A DNA stretch of 64,000 bases from Paraescarpia echinospica (Eukaryota; Annelida; Polychaeta; Sabellida; Siboglinidae). Below the pieces are notes generated by a model. The model was not told the DNA's origin, made no database searches, and saw only the letters and a program-made list of their open reading frames with translations. Where the stretch lies: assembly GCA_020002185.1 (NCBI GenBank), contig CM034532.1:46023506-46087505 (forward strand). The letters are read 5' to 3'. The position numbers and the translations under genes are program-made. This document shows, one piece after another, positions 42,726 through 56,200 of the stretch (within the stretch, counting starts at the first letter, position 1; each line of letters opens with the position of its first letter).

Positions 42726-43003
42726 ACAATTATTAGGATACTTTTACTGCGACAGATCGATGGTGATATTTTTACATTGTGTTCGTGGTTATCACAGCAC
42801 ATGCATTTTGTGATGAGCTGTCTGCAATGAAGTAATTGTTATTAGACAAGTCTGTCACTACTGGTGATGTGCTGGCTATGTGGCCTATGTCAGCTGTGTT
42901 TAGTATTTGTAAGAAGTTTAACTGCATGTAGTACAATGAACCAGATATTAATATGTCAGATAGTGCATGCGTGTGTTAGTATGTACCTGTATGGGTGTTG
43001 GCA

Positions 43004-43013
43004 TGTGTGTGTG

Positions 43014-43045
<32 letters not shown>

Positions 43046-43086
43046 TGCATGTGTGTGTGCGTGCGTGCGTGCGTGCATGCATGTGC
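43004..43086. repeat. (GT)n/(GTGC)n microsatellite
   Basis: GT dinucleotides pass into GTGC tetranucleotides twice. It lies in the likely 3' UTR of the caspase-fusion gene. Confidence 0.9.
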
Positions 43087-43187
43087 AATACTGTGCATGA
43101 AAGTGTGTATGTGTGAGTGTGTGTTCTTAAATCAAATGGTAACCAGAAAATGTTGGTGAATCACTGCAGATCACAAGTAAAAAACAG

Positions 43188-43193
43188 AATAAA
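43188..43193 (+). terminator. Candidate poly(A) signal of caspase-fusion gene
   Basis: This AATAAA, 463 bp after the stop codon, was the clearest copy noticed in the right orientation. No downstream GT-rich element is obvious. Confidence 0.35.
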
Positions 43194-43222
43194 TAATTTC
43201 AAGAACAGGTTGCCATTTTGAT

Positions 43223-43326
43223 GTATATAAGGGATGGTCTCAGATGTTGTATATAAGGGATGGTCTCAGATGTTGTATATAAGGGATGGTCTCAGATGTT
43301 GTATGTAAGGGATGGTCTCAGATGTT
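43223..43326. repeat. 26-bp tandem repeat, four copies
   Basis: Units of GTATATAAGGGATGGTCTCA followed by GATGTT at 26-bp spacing; the fourth has one change. Each unit contains a TATATAAG box-like sequence. Confidence 0.9.
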
Positions 43327-43872
43327 CACAAAGTTGTGTTTAGCATTGGTTCAACCCCCTTTTCACCCCCACCATATGTGGTGTGGGACCTGCAATTTTT
43401 ACGATCCAAAATTGCATCAGTTTGCACTGACATGTTTGACTCGTTAGGTGGTGCCACTACAGCAATATATTTCACCCACGATACATGGTGACGACCAAAA
43501 CCCCCTTACATAAAGCTTTTAAAGCATTATTTTCGGGCATTTTGAACTTATGCGACTACTCAACTATATCAGTTTATATTACTATCATAGTATAGATAGC
43601 TAAGAAAGTATAATATTATTATAGATATTATAGTCATGACAAATGAACATAGAAACATACAACAGTAATGCTCCACAAATGATTGATGTAGTAATATTTT
43701 AATATATACCTGTGTACTTAGCGAAATGTAGCATTAACATTGATTCCATATTATACTTACTATTTTTTCATGATAATTAATTTACATACAGATCACAAAC
43801 TTCATCTTACAGAGATGACAAAAATTATCATGATCCCTGCACCACTGCCAAAATGTAGTTTCGGTACATTAC

Positions 43873-43990
43873 CAGGTGGCGACACAAAACGTTTGAACGA
43901 TGCACTCGTCACCTGGTGGAGTATCTGGAAAACGATGCACCTGCCACCTAGTGGGGTAACAGGAGAACGATGCACCCGCCCCCTACGTCA
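43873..43990 (+). promoter_or_regulatory. 35-bp repeats with E2-box motifs upstream of Rab
   Basis: AACGATGCAC recurs at 43896, 43931 and 43966, exactly 35 bp apart. CAGGTG/CACCTG hexamers occur at 43873, 43910 and 43938. This lies 300-400 bp before the Rab start codon. CACCTG is the core bound by Snail/ZEB and some bHLH factors; regulatory function is inference. Confidence 0.35.
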
Positions 43991-44284
43991 ACTACTGGGA
44001 TAACGCATCCTGTTGGCAGTCGTGCATGTGGTTTCTTTTGTAAACAAAGTTTGTGTGTGCGACTAAAGTACGCTTCTTGCTGCGTACCTTTTGTTTTCAT
44101 ATTCAGAATGATGTGCGCCATGCAACATTAGCTGTGCGCACATGTGGGTGTTGTCATAGCCTAATTTTTATCGCGAAACTCGTCTGAAATTTAAGTGAAA
44201 ACTCAACATCTCGGACTCAACTCAAGTGAAAAGTTGACGTAATCTGGACCTGGTCAGGCTGGTGGGGGCTGGCGATGCAGCGAC

Positions 44285-47200
44285 ATGCACTCGTTTGAGG
44301 CGAAAATTGTGGTGCTTGGCGCCCAGGGTGAGTGGTTATTGTTGTCATAGACATAGTGTCTCATGCTCTAAGCTGTATACACAGCCACAGGGAACATCGC
44401 AGAGAGATGTAGGTTTCGTTATTGTATGACTAACGGTAACAGTTAATGTGACATGATATGGCGTCTGGCTGTGGCTGTGAGACTGAGCCTGAGCCCAGTT
44501 TCGAGTTTCCATTCGAGTTTCCATTCGACTGATTCGAGTTGGGGTAACACTTACAGCGACAACGTTAACATGAGTTGATGATTGATGTAATTAAATATAC
44601 ATTAGCTATATAAGACACGTAGATTAAATATTCTTAAATCCTTCTCCTCTGTTTTGCCATTTCTTGAACTAACAGGCCTTTCTTCGGGTGTATCATTATC
44701 ATCCTTGTGTCTTCAGCATATTTCATTTACCTTACCATTGCATCTATCTGTTGGTGTTTGCACTAGCTCCAAACCCTGCACTTGCACCTGTTCAGTCTAG
44801 TATAAAAGTTAATTAATTATTAAAAAAACATTTTTTTAAGTAGGTTAAAGAAAAATTGTATGTATTAAGTATCTAACAAATATGGCAACTGGTGGTACAC
44901 CAGTGTTTTCTCAAACATAAAGATCTCTACGAGGTAGCTCATCTAGCTCTAAGGCAACATCATTAAGCCACAATTCAAAGAAACAGCATAAAACAAACAA
45001 GAAAGTAGAGGCTGACAGAGATCAAGAAAAATGTGTCTGCCCTGACTGCAGCTTGGAGTTAAAGACACCGAGGACGCCATTGAGTGTGACATCTGTAAGG
45101 GATGGTATCACAAAGTCTGTCAAAGTATGTCTGATGCTTTGTATGCCATATTAACCAGCGATGAAAACCAACAAATCAGTTGGTACTGTAAATCTTGCCA
45201 AAGAGGGGCAAAGGCAAGCATGTCACACATCCTTATCATGCACGAGTGTCAAGACAAATTTGAAAAGAAATTGACTGCAATGGAAAATAAACAAAAAGCA
45301 TTTCAAACCAGAGTCAATGAACTTGAGGAGACAGTCTCAAAAATATCCAATCTGCAATCTCAGACACCACATGAATCACTAGGAGCAACATACGTAGAAC
45401 CAGTCATAAACAAAGATGAAGTGGTCGCCACTGTGTGCACCCAAATAAATGACCGAATGAAGAACATTGTGGTATACAGTGTGCTAGGACCAGCACTCTG
45501 AAAGAAGACAACACTATTCATGACAGGAAACTAACGAGGGAAATATCAGGATACACTACAGATGATAAATATCAACCTGAAGACCTACAAATAAGGAGAT
45601 TAGGGAGTAAACAAAGAAAGGAAATGGAAACAGAGGGAACAGAACTCGTCCGTTACTTGTAACATTCCCAGAAGAGGATAAAAAATCTGTTGTCATGAAA
45701 AACCTATACAAACTGAAAAACAAAAGGAGAACCATTCAGTGGAATGGTTATAAAGCACAACATGAGCAAAGATGACAGAGAGAAGGAGCGACTACTACAG
45801 AAGGAGGCAAGTGAAAAAAACAGCAGGAACAGACAACAAATTTTGTCTACCCGGTAAGAGGGCACCCAGGAGAAAGACAGATCATCAAAGTAGAAAAGAG
45901 GGGCGAAAACACCAACCAAACTCTTGCACAGCAAGTGCCAGTGTCAGAGAAATAACTGTATGGTACACAAATGCTGATGTGCTAACAAAAGAAAAACTAC
46001 AACTACTACTACTAAAATGTAGAATAAAAATCATTCAGCTCCACCACATGTTATAGCAGTGTCAGAAGTAAAACCTAAAAATTATAAAAGACAACTTACC
46101 ACACAAGAATATAACCTAGAAGGATATTCTATGGAAACTGTAAACATTAGTGAGGACACAGGCAGAGGGATGATCTTGTTTCTTCACAATTCATTGCCAT
46201 TTCAAGTGCACCAGTTTGATGTCGAGTTCAACGAAGCACAATTTTGCACTTTAAAACTGAAAGGGAAAGACACTCTTCTCATAGGCTCCTTTTACAGAAG
46301 TCCAAACAGTACCACCAAGAACAATGACAGCCTTAACAAACTACTTGATAAAATAAGTGCACGTGTTCTACTACTTGGAGATTTTAACTATCCTAAAATT
46401 TATTGGGAAACTATGTCAACTATAGCAGCAAGTACAGAGGAGAAAGAATTTAAATTTATTGAGAAACATCGAGACTGTTACTTTGTGCAACATATAACAG
46501 AGCCCACTAGAGGTAGAGGTACAACTGAACCATCACTCCTTGATCTTGTCATCACTAGTGAAGATACAGAGATCTCAACAATTGAAACAGCCTCAGCACT
46601 AGGAAGAAGTGACCATTCTATTATTAAGGTGGTTCTTAACTGCATGCCAGTCTATGAACCAATCAGCAAAACTGTATAAATACGACAAGGGGATTACACC
46701 AAATTGAAAGACATGCTAAACATTGATTGGGAGGATGGATTTTCTAATCACCAAGAGGATGTGCAAACTCAATGGGATATCCTTACTTCTAATCTTAGAT
46801 ATGCAGAAGGAAAATGCATACCAAAGAAGGTGATAATTGAGAGCCAGAAACTACTCAGTTCCACTAGAGTTGAAAATCCGAACCAAAAGAAAAAGAAAAA
46901 ACAGGTTGTGGAAAAAACATCTTCTCTCCAAAGATGCCCAAACTTATCAGGAATTTTGTCGACTCCGAAATCAGGTCAGGAAACTCACAAGAAAGGCACA
47001 GAAACTATATGAAAAAGATATCATAAATAAAATAAAACAGAATCCCAAGAAGTTCTGGCAATATGTGCAGGCGAAAATGAACACAAGAATGGGAATACCG
47101 AACTTAATTAAAAACAAAGACAAGGATGATCTGACAAAGACAGATTTGGAAAAAGCACAGGTATTGGCAAATCATTTCTCTTCCGTATTTACGAGAGAGC

Positions 47201-50200
47201 CAGAAGGAGACATTCTGGAGGAGCCAATAAGATGTCATAACAAAGTTGAATCTTGTACTGTCACTCCATCGATAGTGGCTTTAAAGCTAAAGAAACTAAA
47301 AATATTCAAATCACCAGGACCTGACGGCCTCCATCCTCGTGTCCTAAACGAATTGGCAGAGTATTAGCACTCCACTATCCACAATTTTTAATACGTCACT
47401 GAAAACAGGCCTACCCAGACTGGAAAATAGCAAACATATCTGCAATTCACAAGAAAGGAAACAAAAATCAAGCACATAACTACCGGCCAGTCAGCCTAAC
47501 GAGCATAGTAGGGAAAATAATAGAAGGCAAAGTCAGAGATACCACTAAACACTAAACGCTTAAAAGATAATGACCTGTTGAGCGACGAAACAATTTGGTT
47601 TCATTAAAAGGGTGGTCTACAGTTCTCCAGTTACTGGACTCATGGACTGAGATACTAGATAACAGTGGATGTATTGATGTAGTATATTGTGATTTTATGA
47701 AAGCATTTAACAAAGTTCCACATCTACGACTTATAGAGAAACTCCAGAGCTATGGAATTCAAGGAAATATTCTAGGCTGGGTTGCAGCTCTGTTGGCCCA
47801 CAGAAGGCAATGTGTAAGGGTCAATAATCTTTTTCAGATTGGCATGATGTCATCAACGGTATACCATAGGGATCAGATTTTTGTTATATTTATTAATGAC
47901 TTACCTGATGTTATAAAGTATTCCTGTTTGCGGATGATATGAAACTCTTCCATCCAATTTACACCGATGAAGATTGCACAAGGCTTCAACAAGATCTTAC
48001 CCATGCAGAACTTTGGACATATGAATCTCTCTTAAAGTTCCACCCAGACAAACGCAGCCATATGAGAGTAGGATCATCAACCATAAGAAACAACAGATAC
48101 TGGGACCTAATCATACAATGCTGGCAAGTACGGATAAGGTGAAGGATATTGGCGTCACTTTTGACTCATCACTTAAAGGAAATAAAAACAAGGCATTAGC
48201 TAAAATCCGTTTTCCATGTGTACAGAAAGTTTAATATTGCATGTAACATTTGAGAACATTAAAAAAATACAGAAAAATACATTTGTAGCATAAATTCGAT
48301 TTTAAACCCGTCTGTGTAGCGATTCCCGCGGAAAATAAAAATGTTATGAGCTAGGCGATCACGTGGTATCTTAACGTCACACATGACTCACACTCGCAGC
48401 AGGACGTCCCTTTCTATGCATTCAGAGCATGTTTACATGGATAATGTTGGGGTCGAAACGAGCATCAGAATGAGTTGTTATGCAATAATCCGATGTAATA
48501 CAAACACTAGTCATCATAGAGGAACAAGCAGTTATCTTACGGTTCCACATGAATTCAATTCTATTCAAAACAATGAATGCAAATGAGCCTACAACTTGTA
48601 GTACAAGTCGACTAGGTTTCGCCGACCTTGGGCTCGTTTCCAGAATAATTATATCGAATGCAACCAACGGGAGATAATGTACACCAATATACATACATAG
48701 CAAACATACCGGTATATCGTATCCAGCTACAGAAAGTAACGTGTAAAATCTCATACTATCACTAGAATATCGATGTATGAAGGAGGAGTTGTACAATTTA
48801 TCATAACAACTGAAATCACTCAAAGAATTTCTGCCGGCCCTGATAGCTCACTTAGTAAACGCGTTGGTTCCTTGACATTTGTTTTACAATCGGGCGACGC
48901 CGGTTCAATCCTAACAGCATGCAAACTACTGATTTTCTTTACACTTTTTTTTTTAATGTTTTCACGAAGTAATATAAACCAAATCATTTAGTATACTATG
49001 ATGCACTGTTTGTAAATATTTTTTATTTTTGTAGTAATTATTTATTCGCCACAAAAATGAAAATATGGTCATTATATATAACGATGTTTCTAAATTGTAC
49101 TTATCCAGACAGATCACAATCTTTTTTCACATATATAATTACAATATATTTACAATTAATAAATTATATATCCATTATATTATATTTGTTTGGATAAATA
49201 AACTTTAGAAACATCGTTATATAATGACCATATTTTCATTTTTGGGGCGAATAAATAATGACTACAAAAATAAAAATTATTTACAAACAGTGTATCATAG
49301 TACACTAAATGATTTGGTTTATATTACTTCGTGAAAACATAAACAAAAAAAGTGTAAAGAAAATCAATAGTTTGCATGCTGTCAGGATTGAACCGGTGTC
49401 GCCTGATTGTAAAATTAACGACAGGTAACCAACGCGCCTACCCATTGAGCTATCGGGACCAGCGGAAACTCTATATCTGATTTAAGTTGTTATGGTAAAT
49501 TATACAACTCCTTCATATATCGATATTCTAGTGATATTATGAGATTATACACGTTACTTTATGTAGCTGGATACACTATATGTTTGCTATGTATGTTTAT
49601 TGGTGTAGATTATCTCCCGTTGGTTGCATTCGATATAATTATTCTGAAAACGAGCCCAAGCTCGGCGAAACCTTGTCGACTTGTAGGCCCATAGGAAAGG
49701 GTCGGCCTGATGCGAGTTTGAGTCATAAGTGACGTCACATCGCGGCATCCCGAAAAGCGCGCCAAAAATATGCATATTCGAAAATGTCCGGATGTACAGC
49801 ATAAAATGTGGAATTTCTAATTCATTGAATTTTTTGCTTTTTTTTGCTTGGTGGACGTGGAAATAGATAGCAGGATGTAATATAACAAGAATTCAAGCAA
49901 TATATGTTTTTATTCCCTTTAACTTCGAGGCACATATGTCGGAAAAAATTAATAAAGCCAATTCAATGATGGGGATAATTCGTCGCAATTTTGATTACAT
50001 GGATGAACAGCATTTTTCTACTGTTTTTAAATCTCTCGTCCGCCCACATATTGAATATGCAAATCAAGTATGGGCTCCCTTCTTAATGAAACACATTACA
50101 GCTCTTGAAAATGTTCAGAGTAGAGCAACCAAATTAATTCCAGGTTTTAAAGATCTTGAATATAATGAACGTCTGCAAAGACTAAAATTACCAACTCTGT

Positions 50201-53200
50201 CATATCGTTGCCTCAGAGGAGACATGATTGAAATGTATAAGATTTTAACAGACAAATATGATATAGCTGTGACATCAAGATTTATAACTTTGAGGGATAA
50301 TGAATCATGTACGCGAGGGCATCACCTAAAAATAGTCAAAGGACGTTGTCGGTTAAACATTAAAAAAATTCATTTATACACCGATGCACGTATGGAACAG
50401 CCTCCCACAGTCTGTGGTAGAGGCTCCATCAGTCCAGTCCTTTGAAGGAAAATTAGACAAATTATGGAAAAACCACCCAATTAAGCTCGATTACACAGCC
50501 CCACTCCTATTATGGAACAACTCGTCAGACGCATGCGCACCATACAGTTTGACAACAAACATCAGAGCTGGCGTAAGAGGCATCACAGCTTAGAAGGCAG
50601 AAGAGGACCTGTAATGAAGTAATGAACGCATATGATTATGATGTATGAACCACGATAGATCCTGGAATGGCTGCATTGGCCTTACACAATGTTTTGTTTA
50701 CATGATTAGATTTATGTACACTGCTTAGTCTTAGTGCCCCTTGGCCTTGCTCCCATGTCGCACGCAGCCTCTGGGAATACAGGCACTAAACTCTCTATTT
50801 CATTGATGCATCCCCTGAATCTCACTAGATATCACCCACCGCTAGTTACAGTATCGTCTCTGTACGTATGACTTAATTATAAGAATGAGCATGACTTGTA
50901 AGACAGTTACGTTAATTATAAGAATGAGCATGACTTGCAAGACAGTTACGTTAATTATAAGAATGAGCATGACTTGCAAGACAGTTACGTTAATTGTTGT
51001 CTTTCACTGGTTAATAATCGCCCGGACGCTTAATGTTGATATCAGTGTTTACATGCGACAGTGATTAGTTGTACAAGAATTGCAAGTATTTCACTAAAAC
51101 TAGCATGTCTAAACATTGGTTTAAGCCCCTACATAACATGGGTGACAGGATGTTGCAATATGGATGTATTTCACACACAAAATTATTCAGATTTTTATGA
51201 AAATTTCTTATATTTATTAATTTAAGGGGGGATGCTCGTTGGCCAGTCCAGTAATAGTTATTATATGTAGATATTTGTATAGTGCTAATAAAATGTTTGC
51301 TTACATTTTATTTGCCTTTATTATGTGCTGTCATTACAAGAAATGTGACAGTTAGATCTGTATGTTGACTGATGTCCACTGAAATATATTAATTTGTAGC
51401 AATAGTGATGTGAAATACACACATACAAAATAGAATCTGGAAATTCTGGTTTAAGTAATAGTCGTGGATTATTATATGTTCAGGTTGGTTGCATTAAGTA
51501 GCATTAAGTAACACACAGAAAATTGTTCCATGTTTTCTGTTGCAACATCTCTTCCACAAGTCTCCATACGGCTGACCTCTCAAAGGATATTCAACAGAAA
51601 CATCACTTTCGCTTACAGTTTTACTAGGGCAACACACCAATAAACAATATAATATGTACTTGTGGAGTCCAAGAATTTAGTTGCAGTTAATCCATTAATT
51701 GCCATCTAACCAAGTGCTATGTAAAATATTTCTAAAACATTCTGATAAGAAGGTGATTATTGTCAAAGAATATAAAAAGATGGGAAAGAGTGTTAGATGC
51801 TACAGAGTAGACCAGTCCACATTACATGGCATGTTAGCTTTGCCCTCTGGGAGGCACCACAGGTCTGTTTGACCAGCCCCTGGACAGTCCAGTCATTCCA
51901 GGAACAGCTAATTTATTTATGGCGTGGCCAGACAAGTGAGGCTGTCACAAGCCACCAGAATACTGCCAGTAATATTTAGGATGTATTACATGTAGTGAGA
52001 TAACCAGCTATTACTACGGTATCAATATTTGGGTTGACAACAAAATGTACGATATTTGTCATACCTGGAATTATTTTAAGTAGATCTGGTGAAGTTTGGG
52101 ATTATTTGTTAACTTTTCATCTGTTTGACCAGTGAATAAATTGGTTATTAACTAATTACTGACTTGAAAATATGATCAGATGTCATGTTGGTGTAATACA
52201 GTGATAATGTGACAGTGTCTATTTTTGTCTTTTTGGAGAATGTTTTATAAGCATTCTTCATCAAAATGAATGCCAAAATGCTTGCAGAACTAGTTAAATG
52301 TTTTCAGTTTAATTAACAAGTAAGTAATATTTTAGTCAAATTTGCCAAAACATTGAACATCTAGGAAAATTCATAGTCATCATAATGCAAGCCCCATCAC
52401 TCTATATTATATTTATTTTAAAAAGAAATTGTTGTGTACTTTTGCAGTTTAGCTCAGGTATAGAATGGCATATTCAGTTTCATGCTATTATTTTGTACAC
52501 AGCTCTGTGTGTTCTGAAGTTCACTCAGATGTCCCGTCATTGTTGTGGCAGAATATAAGGGTTCAATCTACAATAATGAGCCAAACTGTTAATGTTCCCT
52601 GCCACAGCAGATTAAGTCTTGCAGATCGTGGGACAACTAATCTCTGGTATATATAATCCATTGTTGCACGTGTCTTGTCAATAGGAAGCATATTTGTAGT
52701 TATTACTAAAACAGTAATACTCTAAATTTCACCTGGTGAACAAAATACTGATCTATACATATTCAGTACTGCAACGATGGAGATAAATTATATTGTGATT
52801 TGACTAGACTCGGGTATGTTCGGTCTTGTGTTTTGTGAATCATGTAAAAGAGATGATGAAGATTTTTATCGTTTCTTGTATCATTAGTCATACATAGAAA
52901 AGGTCCATCACCAAACGGTTCCGGGACATCATCTAAAAAATCAACCCTACAGACCAGGCCTGGGGTCAGTTACATTGTAATGTAATCTAGTACTATTACT
53001 TTGTTTCCTTACTATTACTATTATAAGCTGAATTCTTACTATTACTATTACATTTGAAGCTATTACTATTACATTTTTCATCGGAACATTTTATGGTATA
53101 ATGCACAGTATGGGTAAATACAGTAAGTACAGCTGTTTGACTCACTGTCTCAAGAAGTTAAACAAGACAGGTGAATAAAAAAATCTAACTTGCCATTTAT

Positions 53201-56200
53201 TGATACCCATGCCCAAAGTATTTGAAATAATATTTGTAAATGTCAGGTACTTTCATCATCATTAGGGAAGTATTATTAAGTATAAAAATCATAAAAATTT
53301 ACTACACAAAATATATCTATATCATAATTATACCGTATTTAATACAATCTATTTACTACATTAACATTATTATGTTCCATTTTATATTTAAATACCATAC
53401 TGGAATGAAAGACAAAAGCAATAGTCAATGCCACATAACGTGGTGGATTATATTACTTATTTACAGTCTAATGAAACCACATTGCTCTACTGCTGCTTGG
53501 TGGACAGTTAATTATTGGCTCAAGTACAAATACATCAGGATGTTTTTTTTACACCTGCTGTAGTTTAGGCTGAATTGTGTGCACCCTGGAGGCAGTCACT
53601 AAACCCATAGGCTTACTTAAAGAGTATTTGGCAGAACTGGCTTCAAAGCAGTGAAAGCCCAGTTTAATCCCTTTAGTCAGTGCAGCAGTCACACTTGCTG
53701 TGTAAACGCTCATAAAACTCTAGGGTAAAACTCCATCAGGGCACTGCACAACTCCTAGGTTAGCCACAGAAGGGGCTGTATGCAGAAACAACACCTAAGA
53801 CCTAAGAGCCATGCTGAAGTTGACAAGGAGGAACAACCGTAAAACCTGGAGACACTAGTGGAATCTAAACTAGTAGAATATACAACCTAATCAAATGGAA
53901 TTGTTATGTACTTGCAATTCGGTTAAAATGTTCAATAGTATGTAAAAGTAATAGGTCAATTACTATTACATTGCTTACTATTACTTCAATATTTGTAATA
54001 ATTACTATTATTATTATATATTACTATTACCCCAGGCCTGCTATAGACAACACAATCTTGGTTGTCTGACAGACTGTTGCCGATGTATGAATGGCATTGT
54101 GTTGTCCCAGGTGTGGGCAAGACCAGTGTGGTGCTGCGCTACATCGGGGAGGGCTTCAACAACTGCGTCAGTCCGACCATTGGAGCCGCATTCTTCTCCA
54201 GCAGAATGTAAGCACTGGCACACAGCCAATCACCCGAGCTGTCATAACTGAATTGCGGATAATTATGTATTTATAGAGTAAAATAAGAACATTTTATTAC
54301 TTCCATGACTACCCATAGCTAAAACTGTTAAGAAATCTGTACATTTTATAGGAATCTGTTGATTTCTATAGAAATCTGAGACCATAGAACATACATTATG
54401 TTTTAGAAAACTGTAGAATACCCGGTACTAAGTACACAATTGTCAATTGGAACATTACCACACAAATGCTGGAATATCTTAAAGAATGAAATAGAATGCA
54501 TTGTAGATAAATTTGTTCCCTTCAAAAAACAGGGAAAACGGACCAGAAAGAAATATTTATCAAAAGAAGCCATTAAAAAATTAAGTATAAACAAATGATC
54601 TGGAAGTCATATAGACGTACTGGAAATGACGAAGACTACAACATTTATAAAGAAGCACTAAACCAAGCTACAGCTGAAATTAGAAATTCAAAGAGAAGCT
54701 ATGAACATAAATTAGCTTGTAATATAAAACATGACAGCAAGAGTTTTTATGCGTATGTTCGAAGCAAACAGAAAGTTCAGGATAAGGTCGGTCCTCTAGA
54801 AGATAGTGCTGGAAATATAATATCAGAAGGATTCTTATTGATGTGATTGAAAACTATAGAATACTACATATTACAAAGAATACTGTGTATAGATTCTGTA
54901 TAATTACTATAGTACAACATATTCTATATAATTATTAAGGGTATAAAGTTTATCTGTTACCTAACAATTATATCAACCGTTTCCTAATATTTAAATTATA
55001 TTTATCATATTTTATAAAGTTCTGTTTAATATTGTTCCTTTGCTGAAAGTGTAACTGTAAATCAGTTGTTGAATGTTGGCTTCATTATTAATATGATTCA
55101 TACGTGCTGCTAAGTCCTCATATTTGGATGGGTGTGTTTCTAACAGTAACCATCGGAAATTCTCACTAGTGTCAGGGAGTCATGGATGTATACCTTGCTT
55201 TTATGATATAAAGTTCATTTTTTCATTGATTCTGAATGATTTTTATGTGCCGAGTCCAAATCTGATGGCAGTCAGACGATACAACTTGAGCATTTTTTAA
55301 ATAGAAAAATCTAAATTATCAATAAAACACAAAATGTTCCCTTTGAATATGTTGCCGTCGAGCCACGTAGAAGCCGTCAAGCAACATCAAACATTAATTA
55401 AATTAGCCATGATGTTATTGAAATAGTCAAATGGCACATATGTAAATAATATTAAGTTATGGTCTAGCTTAAACACAATAATTTGTCTGGTTTAATCAGT
55501 TTTGTGAGTTATTGAAGCATGGGCATTAAATCCAAAGAGCTTAGACTGGGAGCAGTCATTTGTATTGAATCTGACATTCTGCAACAGTTTCTCAGTTTAT
55601 CGTTAATTTCACTCTTTTCCATTTGAGATATTTTGCTAAGCTTTTAACATGGTCATCTGTGGACTTTTATGAGTTCCAAACAGTTTTACTTGATTAAGTC
55701 AAGGCTATCTTAAGATCAACATTTAGGTAAACTTATTCGATATCCCTGCATCGCTCGGATATGTAATTTTTCAGAGATGTCAGCTTTCTGTTGATTTTAG
55801 TTGTTTAGTTATTTTGAATAATATTAAGTTAGTTCTGTTTTCTCAAAAGTACAAAACGATATCTTTTGTTTGAATACCAGGGTAAATGTTGTTACTCCCA
55901 GTGGTGTGCAATTAGGCCGAAACAACTGTATTCCCATCAAAGCTATATTCACTTCGTATTTTAGACTGAACCAATTTGTGCGGTAAAGAATGGCTAGAAT
56001 CTAGAAGTGGCACATTTAAAAGTCTGCAGCAAGATTTGGTATAAGCTGGTAGCATACTGTTAGTGCATGAACAAAATGACTTTATATCGCAAAACAATGT
56101 TCGGACCGGTTAATATTTTGACTAAGATTTGTTTTGTTATGTGCTATAAGAAGTGCACGAATATGTCTGAATTGGAGTATATTTTACATGTATTTACTTT

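Larger units (their letters stand above)
42726..44284. other. Intergenic region between caspase-fusion and Rab genes
   Basis: Holds the caspase-fusion 3' UTR with an AATAAA at 43188, a GT/GC microsatellite, a 26-bp tandem repeat and a 35-bp repeat near the Rab start. Otherwise no gene is seen. Confidence 0.6.
48173..49922. mobile_element. Palindromic TTAA element, copy 2, inside the LINE
   Basis: It begins TTAA-AGGAAATAAAAAC and ends with the inverted TTTTTATTCCCT-TTAA. Removing it and one TTAA restores the LINE reading TCACTTAACTTCGAG (SLNFE). The arms are inverted relative to each other, and the whole is in reverse orientation to copy 1 (12592-14165). Each arm carries a tRNA-like module. 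Confidence 0.88.
44880..50625 (+). mobile_element. CR1-like LINE, decayed, interrupted by a palindromic element
   Basis: ORF1 (about 44882-45500, frameshifted) has a PHD-type zinc finger: CPDC, then after a frameshift [16 protein letters not shown] and WYCKSC, followed by a coiled-coil stretch. ORF2 begins near 45940 with an EEP endonuclease ([26 protein letters not shown]) and RT motifs ([46 protein letters not shown]-like VCGDDMKLF region after frameshifts). It resumes at 49923 with [18 protein letters not shown] and [14 protein letters not shown]. It ends near the short TAATGAAG-type repeats at 50620. Several frameshifts show it is dead. Confidence 0.85.

Noticed and set aside
53240..53563. 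107-codon ORF rich in Ile and Tyr
   Set aside because: AT-rich low-complexity frame inside the hAT element; no hAT dimerisation or catalytic motif.
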